DNA of 58,982 nt from a bacterium. GTDB lineage: Bacteria > Hydrothermota > Tepidihabitantia > Tepidihabitantales > Tepidihabitantaceae. Shown one piece after another: positions 9,400 through 16,701 of this stretch (the first letter of the stretch is position 1; the number at the start of each line of letters is the position of its first letter). A program made the position numbers and the translations under genes. The notes beneath the pieces are model-generated. The model did no database searches, had not been told where the DNA came from, and worked only from the letters and a program-made list of their open reading frames with translations. The stretch is taken from assembly GCA_035505375.1 (NCBI GenBank), contig DATJQV010000014.1, positions 1 through 58,982 of the forward strand. The letters run 5' to 3'.

Positions 9400-11210
9400 T
9401 TAGTCCACCGGGACAACTCGTCGCGTGCCCGACTCAGAGTCTGTTCTTGTTCGTGCAGCGTCTTCTCAAAGAATTCGCGGCGGCGCAGCAGTTCCTGCTG
9501 GGCGCGCACGCGGGTGGTGACGTCGAAGGCGACGTCGAGGATACCAATCACCGTTCCGCCCGGACCCAGCCATGGCTGTTTGCTGATGTGGTACCAGGCA
9601 GCGTTGGGGCCGGCACCGTCGGGCAGGGCAATCTCCAGCTCCGCCGATTGCGCGCGTTCAAGCACCTGTCGGTCTTGCGAGACGATGAGGGACGAGACCT
9701 TGGAGCTGTAGATCTCGAGGTCGGTCTTGCCTATTACCGAGTCGCCTGCGTTGGCCCCCATCATTTTCATCGCGCCGGGACTGGCCATCGTGTAGCGGAG
9801 GTTGTGGTCTTTGAGCGTGACAATGAGGTCGGGCACTGCCATCATGGCGTTGAGTTTCGCCTCCGCGTCGCGCCAGGCCAGCTCCGCTCGTTTCCGCTGC
9901 GAGACATTGCGTATCATCGCCAGGACGCCGGCTCCGTAGGGATAGACCGATACCGCAAACCAGCCCGCGTACTTCTCGCGGCCATCCTGGTAGAAGCCTT
10001 CGTGGTGTTCAGACACATGCTCAAGCAGCACTTTCCGGAAGATCGGGCCGAAGCCGCTTTTCTCAATGTCCGGATAGACTTCCCAGAGCCGCTTGCCGAT
10101 TGCTTCACTGGTGGCGATGCGGGTTTCTTTCTCCGCGCCCGGGCTCCAGTCGCGGACAATCCACTCGTTGTCCATCGTGAAGACGCCGTCGCTGTAGCTG
10201 GTCACGATGGCGGAGATGTTCCGTTCTCGCTCGCGCAGCGTGTCTTCGACCCGGCGCGATTCGGTGATGTCGATGAGCAGTTCGTCGAAGACTCGCTTGC
10301 CGGCGTACGTGCTCACCGAGCCGCGGACCGCGAGCCAGTATACCGCGCCGGTGGTCATGTGGACGACCCGGAACTTGTAGTCATCCGGATACGCGCCCGT
10401 CTTGCGGGCCGACGCCTCAGTCGATTTGACCTGCTCGATGTCATCCGGGTGGATGCGGCTGAAGAAGGCGGGATTGTCGACGAAAATCGTGTCGCGCTTG
10501 ATGCCCCAGAAGTTCTCCACCGCCGGGCTGATGGCCAGTATCCGCCCTTCCTCGGCGAAACGCACGACGACATAGCCGTGTGCCGACTCGACGAGCGACC
10601 GGTAGCGTTCTTCGCTTTCGCGCAGGGCCGTCTCCAGCTTGCGGCGCTGGAATTCGATGTCGCGGGCATCCGCGCCCGGCGGCGGCGCCGCTTCGTACGC
10701 GGCGGGCGCGGCCGCGAGTCGCATCCCGTTCTCTTTGACTTCCTGTTCGAGCTTCTTCAATTCGGTCAGTTCTTCGTACATCACGGCAATACGGGTGACC
10801 TGTCCTTCGCTGTCGAGCATCGGGAAGACGGTGGCGCGGAAGCAGATCTTGCGGCCCGGAATGCCCGGTAAGCCGATCTCGGTCGGGTCGTACCAGGTGG
10901 GCGGAGTCTCGACCCGGGCGCCGGCCAGGACGCGCCGCAGTTGCGGTTCCAGCAGCCCCGCGCGCTTCAGTCCGCGCTCGTCGAAGAGCGCGATGCCGGG
11001 TGGCGGGACCTTGCCGAGCAGCCGCTCGGCTGCCTTGTTGCTGCGGAGCGGCTTGCCCGCGGGCGAGAAGAGCTCGATGCCCACCGGGCTGGAATCGACG
11101 AAGCCGTCGAAGGCCGCGCCGGCGCGCAGTTCGGCCCGGGAACGCTCGGCGTCCTCGAATGCCGCCTGTTCTTCGGCTTCGCGTCGCGGGTCACGGCTGC
11201 GGGGGGGCAT
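9396..11210 (-). CDS. Four-PAS-domain sensor protein without kinase domain
   Basis: The 604-residue product contains four PAS/PAC units at about residues 35-150, 205-325, 330-450 and 455-580. The linkers read LETALRESEERYRSLVESA, VEDTLRERERNISAI, AELAWRDAEAKLNAM, and PAC ends such as DELLIDITESRRVED are visible. There is no HisKA, HATPase, GGDEF, EAL or HTH domain; the protein ends in a predicted coiled coil (QQELLRRREFFEKTLHEQEQTLSRARDELSRW). It has no obvious membrane segment. It may be a cytoplasmic sensor that signals by partner binding, or it may have lost a kinase module. It is promoter-proximal and overlaps the GT-C gene by 4 bases, so sensing and sugar transfer may be linked. GAGG precedes the ATG. 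Confidence 0.82.
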   Translation of the reverse strand: MPPRSRDPRREAEEQAAFEDAERSRAELRAGAAFDGFVDSSPVGIELFSPAGKPLRSNKAAERLLGKVPPPGIALFDERGLKRAGLLEPQLRRVLAGARVETPPTWYDPTEIGLPGIPGRKICFRATVFPMLDSEGQVTRIAVMYEELTELKKLEQEVKENGMRLAAAPAAYEAAPPPGADARDIEFQRRKLETALRESEERYRSLVESAHGYVVVRFAEEGRILAISPAVENFWGIKRDTIFVDNPAFFSRIHPDDIEQVKSTEASARKTGAYPDDYKFRVVHMTTGAVYWLAVRGSVSTYAGKRVFDELLIDITESRRVEDTLRERERNISAIVTSYSDGVFTMDNEWIVRDWSPGAEKETRIATSEAIGKRLWEVYPDIEKSGFGPIFRKVLLEHVSEHHEGFYQDGREKYAGWFAVSVYPYGAGVLAMIRNVSQRKRAELAWRDAEAKLNAMMAVPDLIVTLKDHNLRYTMASPGAMKMMGANAGDSVIGKTDLEIYSSKVSSLIVSQDRQVLERAQSAELEIALPDGAGPNAAWYHISKQPWLGPGGTVIGILDVAFDVTTRVRAQQELLRRREFFEKTLHEQEQTLSRARDELSRWTK

Positions 11211-11284
11211 TGCCTCAGACCTCAGTCGGCCGCCGGCTCTCGGCCGCAGGCAGGTGCAGAGATAGTCATGTTTGAGACCGCGTC

Positions 11285-11312
11285 AGGATATTGGATAACC
11301 GACAGGAGTCAA
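11285..11312 (-). promoter_or_regulatory. Sigma70-type promoter for the PAS/GT-C pair
   Basis: On the minus strand: TTGACT (11312-11307), 16-bp spacer, TATCCT (11290-11285). The implied leader is about 65-70 bases and ends in GAGG just before ATG 11210. Confidence 0.55.
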
Positions 11313-11333
11313 TGTCGGTTTCCCCATGGGCGG

Positions 11334-11430
11334 AAAACGCAGAGATCAGAAATCAGAAACCAGAATGCAGAGTGGCCGATGTCCGTGCTTCTGGTAGCTG
11401 CTATCTGAATTCTGAATTCCGATTTGTCAG
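11334..11430. repeat. Degenerate AGTCAGAA-word repeat
   Basis: Runs of ATCAGAAATCAGAAACCAGAA-like words and, further on, the inverse TCTGAATTCTGAATTCCGA. This belongs to the window-wide family of 7-8 bp words (AAGTCAG, AGAATGCAG, GAAGTCG) found both between and inside genes. Confidence 0.7.
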
Positions 11431-11446
11431 GTTCCTCGTTGGAAAG

Positions 11447-11519
11447 AGCCGGCGGTCAGAATCGAACTGACGACCTGCGGTTTACGAAACCGCTGCTCTA
11501 CCGACTGAGCCACGCCGGC
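11447..11519 (-). tRNA. tRNA-Thr (anticodon CGT)
   Basis: The minus strand folds into a complete cloverleaf of 73 bases. The acceptor stem is GCCGGCG/CGCCGGC. The D arm is GCTC-AGTCGGTA-GAGC and the anticodon stem GCGGT/ACCGC carries loop TTCGTAA, giving anticodon CGT, which reads ACG threonine codons. The variable loop has five bases and the T arm is GTCAG-TTCGATT-CTGAC. The discriminator base is T, and CCA is not encoded. A promoter lies immediately upstream. Confidence 0.95.
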
Positions 11520-11527
11520 GCCGTGCG

Positions 11528-11555
11528 ATTGTAGCCGGCACGTGGCAAGAGTCAA
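11528..11555 (-). promoter_or_regulatory. Promoter of the tRNA-Thr gene
   Basis: On the minus strand TTGACT (11555-11550), 16-bp spacer, TACAAT (11533-11528). Transcription would begin within a few bases of the mature 5' end at 11519. Because the tRNA call is firm, this site anchors the promoter consensus used elsewhere in the window. Confidence 0.7.
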
Positions 11556-11620
11556 GCGAAGTGTGGTTCCACGGAACCGATATCGAAGCCACGAAGGACA
11601 CGAAATGAACGAGGAGACCA

Positions 11621-11690
11621 GCCGCAGATTACTCAGAGGTTCCGGAATCCGGACCTGAATCTGCGGAATCTGTGAAATCTGTGGATGTCT
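11621..11690. repeat. Interspersed inverted repeat, 'CGCAGATT' family, copy 2
   Basis: GCCGCAGATTACTCAGAGG on the left and AATCTGCGGAATCTGTG on the right, with the centre TTCCGGAATCCGGA. Same family as 4153-4232, and a centre shared with the otherwise different repeat at 25225-25308. Together with ACGAAGGACACGAAATG at about 11590 it fills the gap between the tRNA and the next gene. Confidence 0.75.
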
Positions 11691-11776
11691 GCCTCGGCTT
11701 CGTTTCGCTGCGTTCTTGCGGCCATCTATTCGTACTCAGGGCGGTTGGTGGCTGCGGCCCGGGGAATGCATCCGGC

Positions 11777-11804
11777 TTGCACGCCGTCGTCTTGTCGCTA
11801 GAAT
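11777..11804 (+). promoter_or_regulatory. Sigma70-type promoter
   Basis: TTGCAC (11777-11782), 16-bp spacer, TAGAAT (11799-11804). The implied leader of about 70 bases carries GAGGAGG at 11871-11877 ahead of TTG 11883. Confidence 0.5.
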
Positions 11805-11882
11805 GCACTAGTGCAGTACGTCGACCGACGGCAGGTTTGCGGTTCCGCTTCCTTGGTTGTGAATTCCGGTGAGGAGGTAGTC

Positions 11883-12548
11883 TTGAGGCACACAATTCCG
11901 GCATTGGTCGCAGGCATCCTGTTCCTGGCCACACTCTGCATGGGCTACGGTGGGTTTGAGGTAACCAGCACGTTCAACAGCATGGGAGGCCTGAACGACA
12001 GGCTTGATTCGCTCAATCGGCAACAGTTGGGGACCGGTCATTTCACCTACGGGGCTCCTTTGTGGTGGTACGGCGGGCATGGCGGCGGTCAGGTCGGTCC
12101 GGTGACGCTGGGTGGTTCCGGGGCGCTGACGTGGCGAGCCAACCAGGCGGATTCCGTGAAAGGCCAGCTGATCGCCGTCCGGGCGAATCTCGAGGTCGGG
12201 TTTCCCTACGTTCCCAACCAGTGGCTCTTGTTCAGGCCTTGCGTTGAGCTTGGCGGCGCCGGCACGCTGGTCTACGCACAGACCTTCAGCGCGAGTTCCA
12301 AGTGGTGGTTCGCTTCCTGGACCATCGGCGCCACGCCCGGTGTCGAGGCGATGGGCATGCTGCCGACGTCATCGGAGTCCTTCATCGGGCTATTTCTGAA
12401 GGCCGGCTACTTCATTCCATTCTCGGGGCCGACATGGTTCGGAGACAAGAATCCTCCGGCATTGAGTTTGCGCGGTTTCTCACTTCAGTTGGGGGTTCGC
12501 TTCGGAAAGAACTACACTCCAACAGAAGAGGCGTTGCCCGGCGACTGA
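11883..12548 (+). CDS. Small outer-membrane-type beta-barrel protein
   Basis: The start chosen is TTG 11883, because GAGGAGG at 11871-11877 is ideally spaced and the product then begins with a signal peptide (LRHTIPALVAGILFLATLCMGYGG). The 221-residue protein is rich in Gly and aromatic residues, with alternating patterns (GPVTLGGSGALTWRANQ, QLIAVRANLEVGFPY) and ends in a strand typical of small porin-like barrels (LRGFSLQLGVRFGKNY). No specific family is recognised. It is followed by the sigma-factor operon but has its own promoter. Confidence 0.65.
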   Translation: MRHTIPALVAGILFLATLCMGYGGFEVTSTFNSMGGLNDRLDSLNRQQLGTGHFTYGAPLWWYGGHGGGQVGPVTLGGSGALTWRANQADSVKGQLIAVRANLEVGFPYVPNQWLLFRPCVELGGAGTLVYAQTFSASSKWWFASWTIGATPGVEAMGMLPTSSESFIGLFLKAGYFIPFSGPTWFGDKNPPALSLRGFSLQLGVRFGKNYTPTEEALPGD

Positions 12549-12638
12549 CGCCTCCGGGTGCCACGCGGCCCATTAGCGTAAGCCTCGTCCTGCAGCAGTG
12601 TTAAGACAGTTGTTCGAGTCTGCTGTCGTCGGCGTACG

Positions 12639-13247
12639 ATGCTGAATCCGGACGAAAACAGAGGCAACCCAGATACCGGCCGCTCGTCTAAACAAGATAA
12701 CAACGTGAATGATACTCTGGAAGTGACCGAGATAAAGCCTCAGACCGGCGAACCACTTGCCTTCGAGCGCCTCTACGAGTTGTACCGAGGTCGGGTCTTC
12801 AATACCGCCTACCGCATGCTTTCCAACCGTGCCGACGCTGAGGACGTCACGCAGGACGTCTTCGTGAAGGTCTTCAAGAAACTGAGTTCGTTCCGTGGCG
12901 AGTCCGCGGTCTCGACGTGGATATATCGAATAGCGGTTAACGCGTGTCTCGACTTCAGGCGGCGGCGACGGCTGCGTCAGACCGTGTCCATCGACGATGG
13001 CATGGAGGTCGGCTCCACGCCGCTGAGTGTTGGCCGGTTGATAGAGAGCGCCCTGCCCAAGATGGCTGAGGGTTACCGGCAGGTTTTCGTGCTGCACGAC
13101 ATCCAGGGATTGAAGCATGAGGAGATCGGCAAGATTCTGGGCATAACCGACGGCGCGAGTAAGTCGCAGCTTCACCGCGCGCGCGCCTTCCTGCGGCGCG
13201 AGCTGGCCCCGTATCTTGAGGATCGTCACTGGATGAAGGGAGAGTAG
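12639..13247 (+). CDS. ECF-type RNA polymerase sigma factor
   Basis: The 202-residue product is a classical extracytoplasmic-function sigma factor. Region 2 (about residues 42-110) includes FERLYELYRGRVFNTAYRML, the core-binding DAEDVTQDVFVKVFKKL and the DNA-melting and -10 helix SAVSTWIYRIAVNACLDFRRR. Region 4 (about 135-185) includes VFVLHDIQGLKHEEIGKILGI and the recognition helix GASKSQLHRARAFLRREL. The gene heads an operon with a zinc-finger anti-sigma factor, so it should be released in response to an envelope signal. The first about 35 residues are poorly conserved, and the true start might be GTG 12705. No Shine-Dalgarno separates the options. Confidence 0.93.
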   Translation: MLNPDENRGNPDTGRSSKQDNNVNDTLEVTEIKPQTGEPLAFERLYELYRGRVFNTAYRMLSNRADAEDVTQDVFVKVFKKLSSFRGESAVSTWIYRIAVNACLDFRRRRRLRQTVSIDDGMEVGSTPLSVGRLIESALPKMAEGYRQVFVLHDIQGLKHEEIGKILGITDGASKSQLHRARAFLRRELAPYLEDRHWMKGE

Positions 13248-13257
13248 GTTGCCAGGG

Positions 13258-13345
13258 CCGAAGTCAGAAGTCAGAATGCAGAAGTCAGTTGGCAAAGTGG
13301 AAACGGGAAATGGCAAAGTCCGGACTTGGGATTTTCCACTTTCCC
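13258..13345. repeat. AGTCAGAA-word repeat and inverted repeat between sigma and anti-sigma genes
   Basis: GAAGTCAGAAGTCAGAATGC words, followed by GTGGAAA ... TTTTCCAC arms with inner AAAGTCC/GGACTT. It produces spurious upstream start codons (TTG 13289, ATG 13310) for the anti-sigma gene. Confidence 0.65.
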
Positions 13346-13384
13346 CCTTCTCTTTCCCCAGCGACACAAATAGAAAGGCACGCT

Positions 13385-13960
13385 TTGGAGCAACACTGTT
13401 CTGAAGAGATTCTGAGCGCGTACCTTGACGGCGACCTTGACGGTGAGGCGGCGGGCAGGGCGGCGGAACACATTGCCGAATGCACGGTTTGCCGCCGTTC
13501 GCTGGCGCAGGTCCGGGCCATCCGCGACGCCGCCCCGGAAATGGAACAATTTGTGCCTTCGGGCCGGACATGGTCGGGAGTCCAGGAGCGGATCCGTGGT
13601 TCGAAGGCCCACAGCCGCCGTCTGACCAGGTTGTTCTGGGTCGGGTTACCGGCGCTGGCCGTCGTACTGCTGGTTGTGTTCCTGGCCGGCGTGATCAGGA
13701 CTCCGTCCCAGCCGACCGTCAGCCGTTGGCTGTCGTCCGTCGGCCGGAAGCCGTCCGTTTCCGAACTGAGCAGGGACAAGGCGGCACAGGAAGCCGCACA
13801 AGAATACGGCGAGTACGTGCAAGGCATCGAGCAGGCGATTCAGGAGTGCCGTACTGCCATGGACCAGAACCCCGGCAACGCGCGCGTCCGCGCCGCCTAC
13901 GTCGGGGCCACGGGTGACCGCCAGCGAGCGATGGACAGGTTCGTGTCCGGCGGGTACTGA
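13385..13960 (+). CDS. Zinc-finger (zf-HC2) anti-sigma factor, membrane-anchored
   Basis: With the start at TTG 13385 the 191-residue product begins EQHCSEEILSAYLDGDL and presents the anti-sigma zinc ligands His4/Cys5, His29, Cys33 and Cys36 (HIAECTVC). Upstream starts at 13289 or 13310 would add only repeat-encoded residues. A single membrane segment (LFWVGLPALAVVLLVVFLAGV, about residues 83-103) is followed by a periplasmic tail with a helical segment. It should hold the preceding ECF sigma factor inactive at the membrane. The next gene starts 10 bases after its stop. Confidence 0.85.
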   Translation: MEQHCSEEILSAYLDGDLDGEAAGRAAEHIAECTVCRRSLAQVRAIRDAAPEMEQFVPSGRTWSGVQERIRGSKAHSRRLTRLFWVGLPALAVVLLVVFLAGVIRTPSQPTVSRWLSSVGRKPSVSELSRDKAAQEAAQEYGEYVQGIEQAIQECRTAMDQNPGNARVRAAYVGATGDRQRAMDRFVSGGY

Positions 13961-13970
13961 GGAGCCAGGC

Positions 13971-15020
13971 ATGAAGAGTGAAGAGAGAAGAGAGATGTTC
14001 GGGTTCAGGCCCTTCACCTTTCTGACTTCGCTGTTCTCGCTTGGCGTCGGCGTCGTTCTGGCCGGGCCGGTGGTGGTGACTCGCAGGATTGAGAAGCAGT
14101 TCCCGCTTGCTCGGCTCAAACGGACGGTCGTCGTTCATCGGTACGGTAACGTCACAATCACGGGAACTAACGGTGAACGCGCGCTGGTCGACGCGCTGGT
14201 CCGCGTCAGCGCCGGAGACCGGAAGCTGGCCGAGGACTTCGCGCGGAATACCGACATTCAGGCGGCCGGACAAGGCGACTCTTTCGTGATTACCACGGCG
14301 TATCCTCCATCTGCTGCCGGCGATTCGCAACTGGGGTACGAAGTGGACGTGAGTATCATGTTACCCTCCGCTGAGTCCGCGCTGGTGCGCAACTCGTTCG
14401 GTGACGTGAGAATCGCCGGAATGGACGGCAACTGCGGCGTGTCGAACCGGTTCGGCGACGTCGAGGTGGACCAGTGCGACCGCTGCGAGGTCGAGAACTC
14501 CCACGGCAGGATCCGTCTGGCCGGTACGCGGGGCCTGGCCGTGGTGAGGAGTTCATACGGCGACGTGGACTTGCGGCTTGCCGCCGGACCGGTACAGGTG
14601 ACGAACCGCTATGGGACGGTTTACACGCAGCAGTCCGACGGTGATGTGACAATCGACAACCAGTTCGGGAACGTCTTCGCTCGTCCGGACCGCGGCGCCC
14701 TGTCTATCACCAACCGCTACGGCGATGTCAATGCGTGGGTGAGCGACGCCGAACTCGGGGCCCTGCGCATCATGTCGCGGCTCGGGCGGGTCGACCTGAG
14801 CCTCGGTGACCAGGTGCCGTTCCACATCGACGCGACCGCCCGTCAGGGGCGGATTACGTCCGGCCTGCCGTTCGAAGTCCGTGGGGTCGGCACGGGTCAG
14901 GAAGTGACAGCACAACAGGGAACGGGAGGGCCGCAAATCGACCTGCAAGGTGAGTGGAGCGACTTCGTCATCCACGATGTGTCCGAGACCATTCCGAACT
15001 CGCCGGTAAGAGAAAGGTAG
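13971..15020 (+). CDS. Secreted DUF4097-like beta-helical protein
   Basis: ATG 13971 lies 10 bases after the anti-sigma stop, with GAGGAG upstream; the product is 349 residues. The N-terminus MKSEERREMFGFRPFTFLTSLFSLGVGVVLAGP serves as a signal peptide but its first part is encoded by the AGTGAAGAGAG repeat. The body is a run of short beta rungs with the phrase (N)RYG(D/N)V or FGDV repeated about nine times (HRYGNVTITG, NSFGDVRIAG, NRFGDVEVD, SSYGDVDLRL, NRYGTVY, NQFGNVFA, NRYGDVNA). This is the pattern of DUF4097/adhesin-like right-handed beta-helices often found with ECF/anti-sigma pairs. A structural or sensing role at the envelope is inferred. Confidence 0.8.
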   Translation: MKSEERREMFGFRPFTFLTSLFSLGVGVVLAGPVVVTRRIEKQFPLARLKRTVVVHRYGNVTITGTNGERALVDALVRVSAGDRKLAEDFARNTDIQAAGQGDSFVITTAYPPSAAGDSQLGYEVDVSIMLPSAESALVRNSFGDVRIAGMDGNCGVSNRFGDVEVDQCDRCEVENSHGRIRLAGTRGLAVVRSSYGDVDLRLAAGPVQVTNRYGTVYTQQSDGDVTIDNQFGNVFARPDRGALSITNRYGDVNAWVSDAELGALRIMSRLGRVDLSLGDQVPFHIDATARQGRITSGLPFEVRGVGTGQEVTAQQGTGGPQIDLQGEWSDFVIHDVSETIPNSPVRER

Positions 15021-15028
15021 GTGTGTTC

Positions 15029-15667
15029 ATGAAGAGTCTGCGTTTGTTCCTGCTGCTGGCGCCGGTGCTGGCGTTGGCTTCAGCGGTCCCTGCCGGACAG
15101 AGCACGACCGGCGACTCGTCCGCGGTCAAGCGAGGATGGCTTGGCGTCTACACCGACGAACTGAGCAAGCCTATGCTGGCGGCCCTGGACGTCGACCACG
15201 GCGTGCTCGTCACGGAGGTCGCCGATGGGTCTCCGGCGGCAAAGGCCGGGGTCGAGGTCGGCGACGTCATAACTTCGCTCGACGGAGCGGCCGCCAGTGA
15301 TGGTTCAGCGCTGCGCTGGGCAGTGCGCGACCGGCCGGGACAGCGGGTCACGCTCAAGGTGCGACGCCGCGGCAGGGAGAAGGCCCTCGATGTCACGCTC
15401 GCGACCCGGGAGGAAGCCGTGGGGACATTCGACTTCGAGTGGCCGGCGCTGCCCGGCGAAGCGTTGCGGGAGGTCGGACGGGCACTGCAGGAAGCCGGGC
15501 CGACGCTGAAACGTGAGCTGGACGGCGGCGAGGCCATACCCGGACTGAGGCGCGAACTTGAGCAGTCCGGTCTGACCGTCGATTCTCTGCGCGGGCAGAT
15601 GCAGGAGTTGAGGAACGAGCTGAACGAGCTGCGGGACAGGCTGGGCCAGAAGCAGAAGAGTCAATAA
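15029..15667 (+). CDS. Secreted PDZ-domain protein with C-terminal coiled coil
   Basis: The start is ATG 15029 (AGGTAGGTG upstream); the frame extending to 14954 overlaps the previous gene. The 212-residue product has a signal peptide (MKSLRLFLLLAPVLALASAVPAG), a PDZ domain (about residues 35-120) with RGWLGVYTDEL, GVLVTEVADGSPAAKAGVEVGDVI and the RPGQRVTLKVRRRG strand, and a coiled-coil tail (LRGQMQELRNELNELRDRLGQ). No protease domain is attached, so it probably acts as a periplasmic binding or adaptor module. A clear intrinsic terminator follows, closing the four-gene operon. Confidence 0.85.
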   Translation: MKSLRLFLLLAPVLALASAVPAGQSTTGDSSAVKRGWLGVYTDELSKPMLAALDVDHGVLVTEVADGSPAAKAGVEVGDVITSLDGAAASDGSALRWAVRDRPGQRVTLKVRRRGREKALDVTLATREEAVGTFDFEWPALPGEALREVGRALQEAGPTLKRELDGGEAIPGLRRELEQSGLTVDSLRGQMQELRNELNELRDRLGQKQKSQ

Positions 15668-15688
15668 GCGTTCGCCTCCTTGTGTCAA

Positions 15689-15712
15689 GAGCGGGGCCTC
15701 GTGGCCCCGCTC
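15689..15712 (+). terminator. Intrinsic terminator of the sigma-factor operon
   Basis: Perfect 10-bp stem GAGCGGGGCC / GGCCCCGCTC with loop TCGT, followed by GTTTC. It begins 22 bases after the PDZ gene stop. Confidence 0.85.
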
Positions 15713-15820
15713 GTTTCATCCCGTACCGGCCCAAATCAGCCGTCACCCGCCAGCACCCCCCACAGGCATTCATGAATCGGAACCGGCCGGCCCGCCTTTG
15801 ACGAGACATGAGCATTCTGC

Positions 15821-15848
15821 TTGACTCCAGAAAACGGGAGGCTAATAT
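15821..15848 (+). promoter_or_regulatory. Sigma70-type promoter
   Basis: TTGACT (15821-15826), 16-bp spacer, TAATAT (15843-15848), upstream of the remnant gene whose ATG is at 15955. Confidence 0.55.
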
Positions 15849-15954
15849 TCGGCCAACAAGGGTGTCGAGAGCGGCGAAAGGGGCTTCGTCGCATCGGTCT
15901 TCTCGACACCAGGTTGTGCTGGACCGGACGACCGAAACCACAAAGGAGGAGAAG

Positions 15955-16663
15955 ATGATGGGTCGTTCTCGTCTGCTGCATAGCGGCAGTACGCAAGGCG
16001 CTGCCGGAATCGTCGTGTCGCTGGCCCTGCTAGCTGCGGCCAGCGTGGGCGGAGCGTCCGTTTTCACCAAATCATATTCGTGCGTGTCCGGCCCGAGCGG
16101 GAGAGACTCGAGTTAGCAGGTGAGGAGAATCGTGTCTGGAAGAAACTCGTCGCTCTCGCAGGCGCTCGTGTGGAGTAGAATGGGTGACGCAGGTAATCGG
16201 GTCACCGCAAGCATCTACGTGGTGGTGGAACCCTCCAGTTCAAAGAGAATGACTCGGGTCGTGAAACTCGGATGATTCGCTGGAAGGAGGATTGAACGTG
16301 TCGCTTGCCTGTCTGAAGCTGTTCCAGATTGAGGAAGAGCCTGGCGACGATGGGGGTGTGCAGAGCTTTGGTTCTGGCCACACGTATGTCACCCGTCTCC
16401 GCGACTGCTCGCCGAATCCGTTCGCCAGAGGGACTTCGGTTAACTATGAGCTCGCACAATACGGGCCAGTTGAGATCACGGTGCATGACGTATTGGGTCG
16501 GCTCGTGCGGCGGCTGGAGAGCGGCCCTCGTCAGAGAGGCATTCATGTCGCGCGGTGGGACGGCACCGACAACCGTGGCCGCGTCGTGCCTGCTGGTGTG
16601 TACTTCGTGCGCCTGTCTGCCGGCGGCAAAGCCTCGACTGGACGTATGACGCTAGTCAGGTAG
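15955..16663 (+). pseudogene. Collapsed secreted-protein gene: signal peptide and sorting domain remain
   Basis: AAAGGAGGAG precedes ATG 15955, which opens a 53-codon frame with a good signal peptide (GIVVSLALLAAASVGGAS) ending at a stop at 16116. After about 175 bases of frameless remnant, the frame from about 16298 to 16663 encodes a complete FlgD-like/type-IX-like sorting domain (CSPNPFARGTSVNYELAQYG ... VHDVLGRLVRRLESG ... ARWDGTDNRGRVVPAGVYFVRLSAGG ... MTLVR). Promoter, ribosome-binding site, export signal and sorting signal are all present, but the functional middle is gone. The simplest reading is a large internal deletion followed by decay; a functional 123-residue remnant cannot be excluded. 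Confidence 0.7.
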
Positions 16664-16672
16664 TATCTAACA

Positions 16673-16701
16673 GGCGGGGAGGTGGAATCCGCCTCCCCGC
16701 C
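16673..16701 (+). terminator. GC-rich terminator-like hairpin
   Basis: Stem GGCGGGGAGG / CCTCCCCGCC, 10 perfect pairs with a 9-base loop, starting 10 bases after the stop at 16663. It has no T-run. It overlaps the GTG (16682) proposed as the next gene's start, so it would also hinder initiation there. Confidence 0.6.

Noticed and set aside
9351-10871. 506-residue plus-strand frame opposite the PAS gene
   Set aside because: Shadow of a well-supported four-PAS protein; no domain of its own.
12610-12640. Possible sigma-factor autoregulated promoter (TTGTTC, 19 bp, TACGAT)
   Set aside because: The spacing is too long for the recurring promoter form and the -10 would overlap the proposed start codon.
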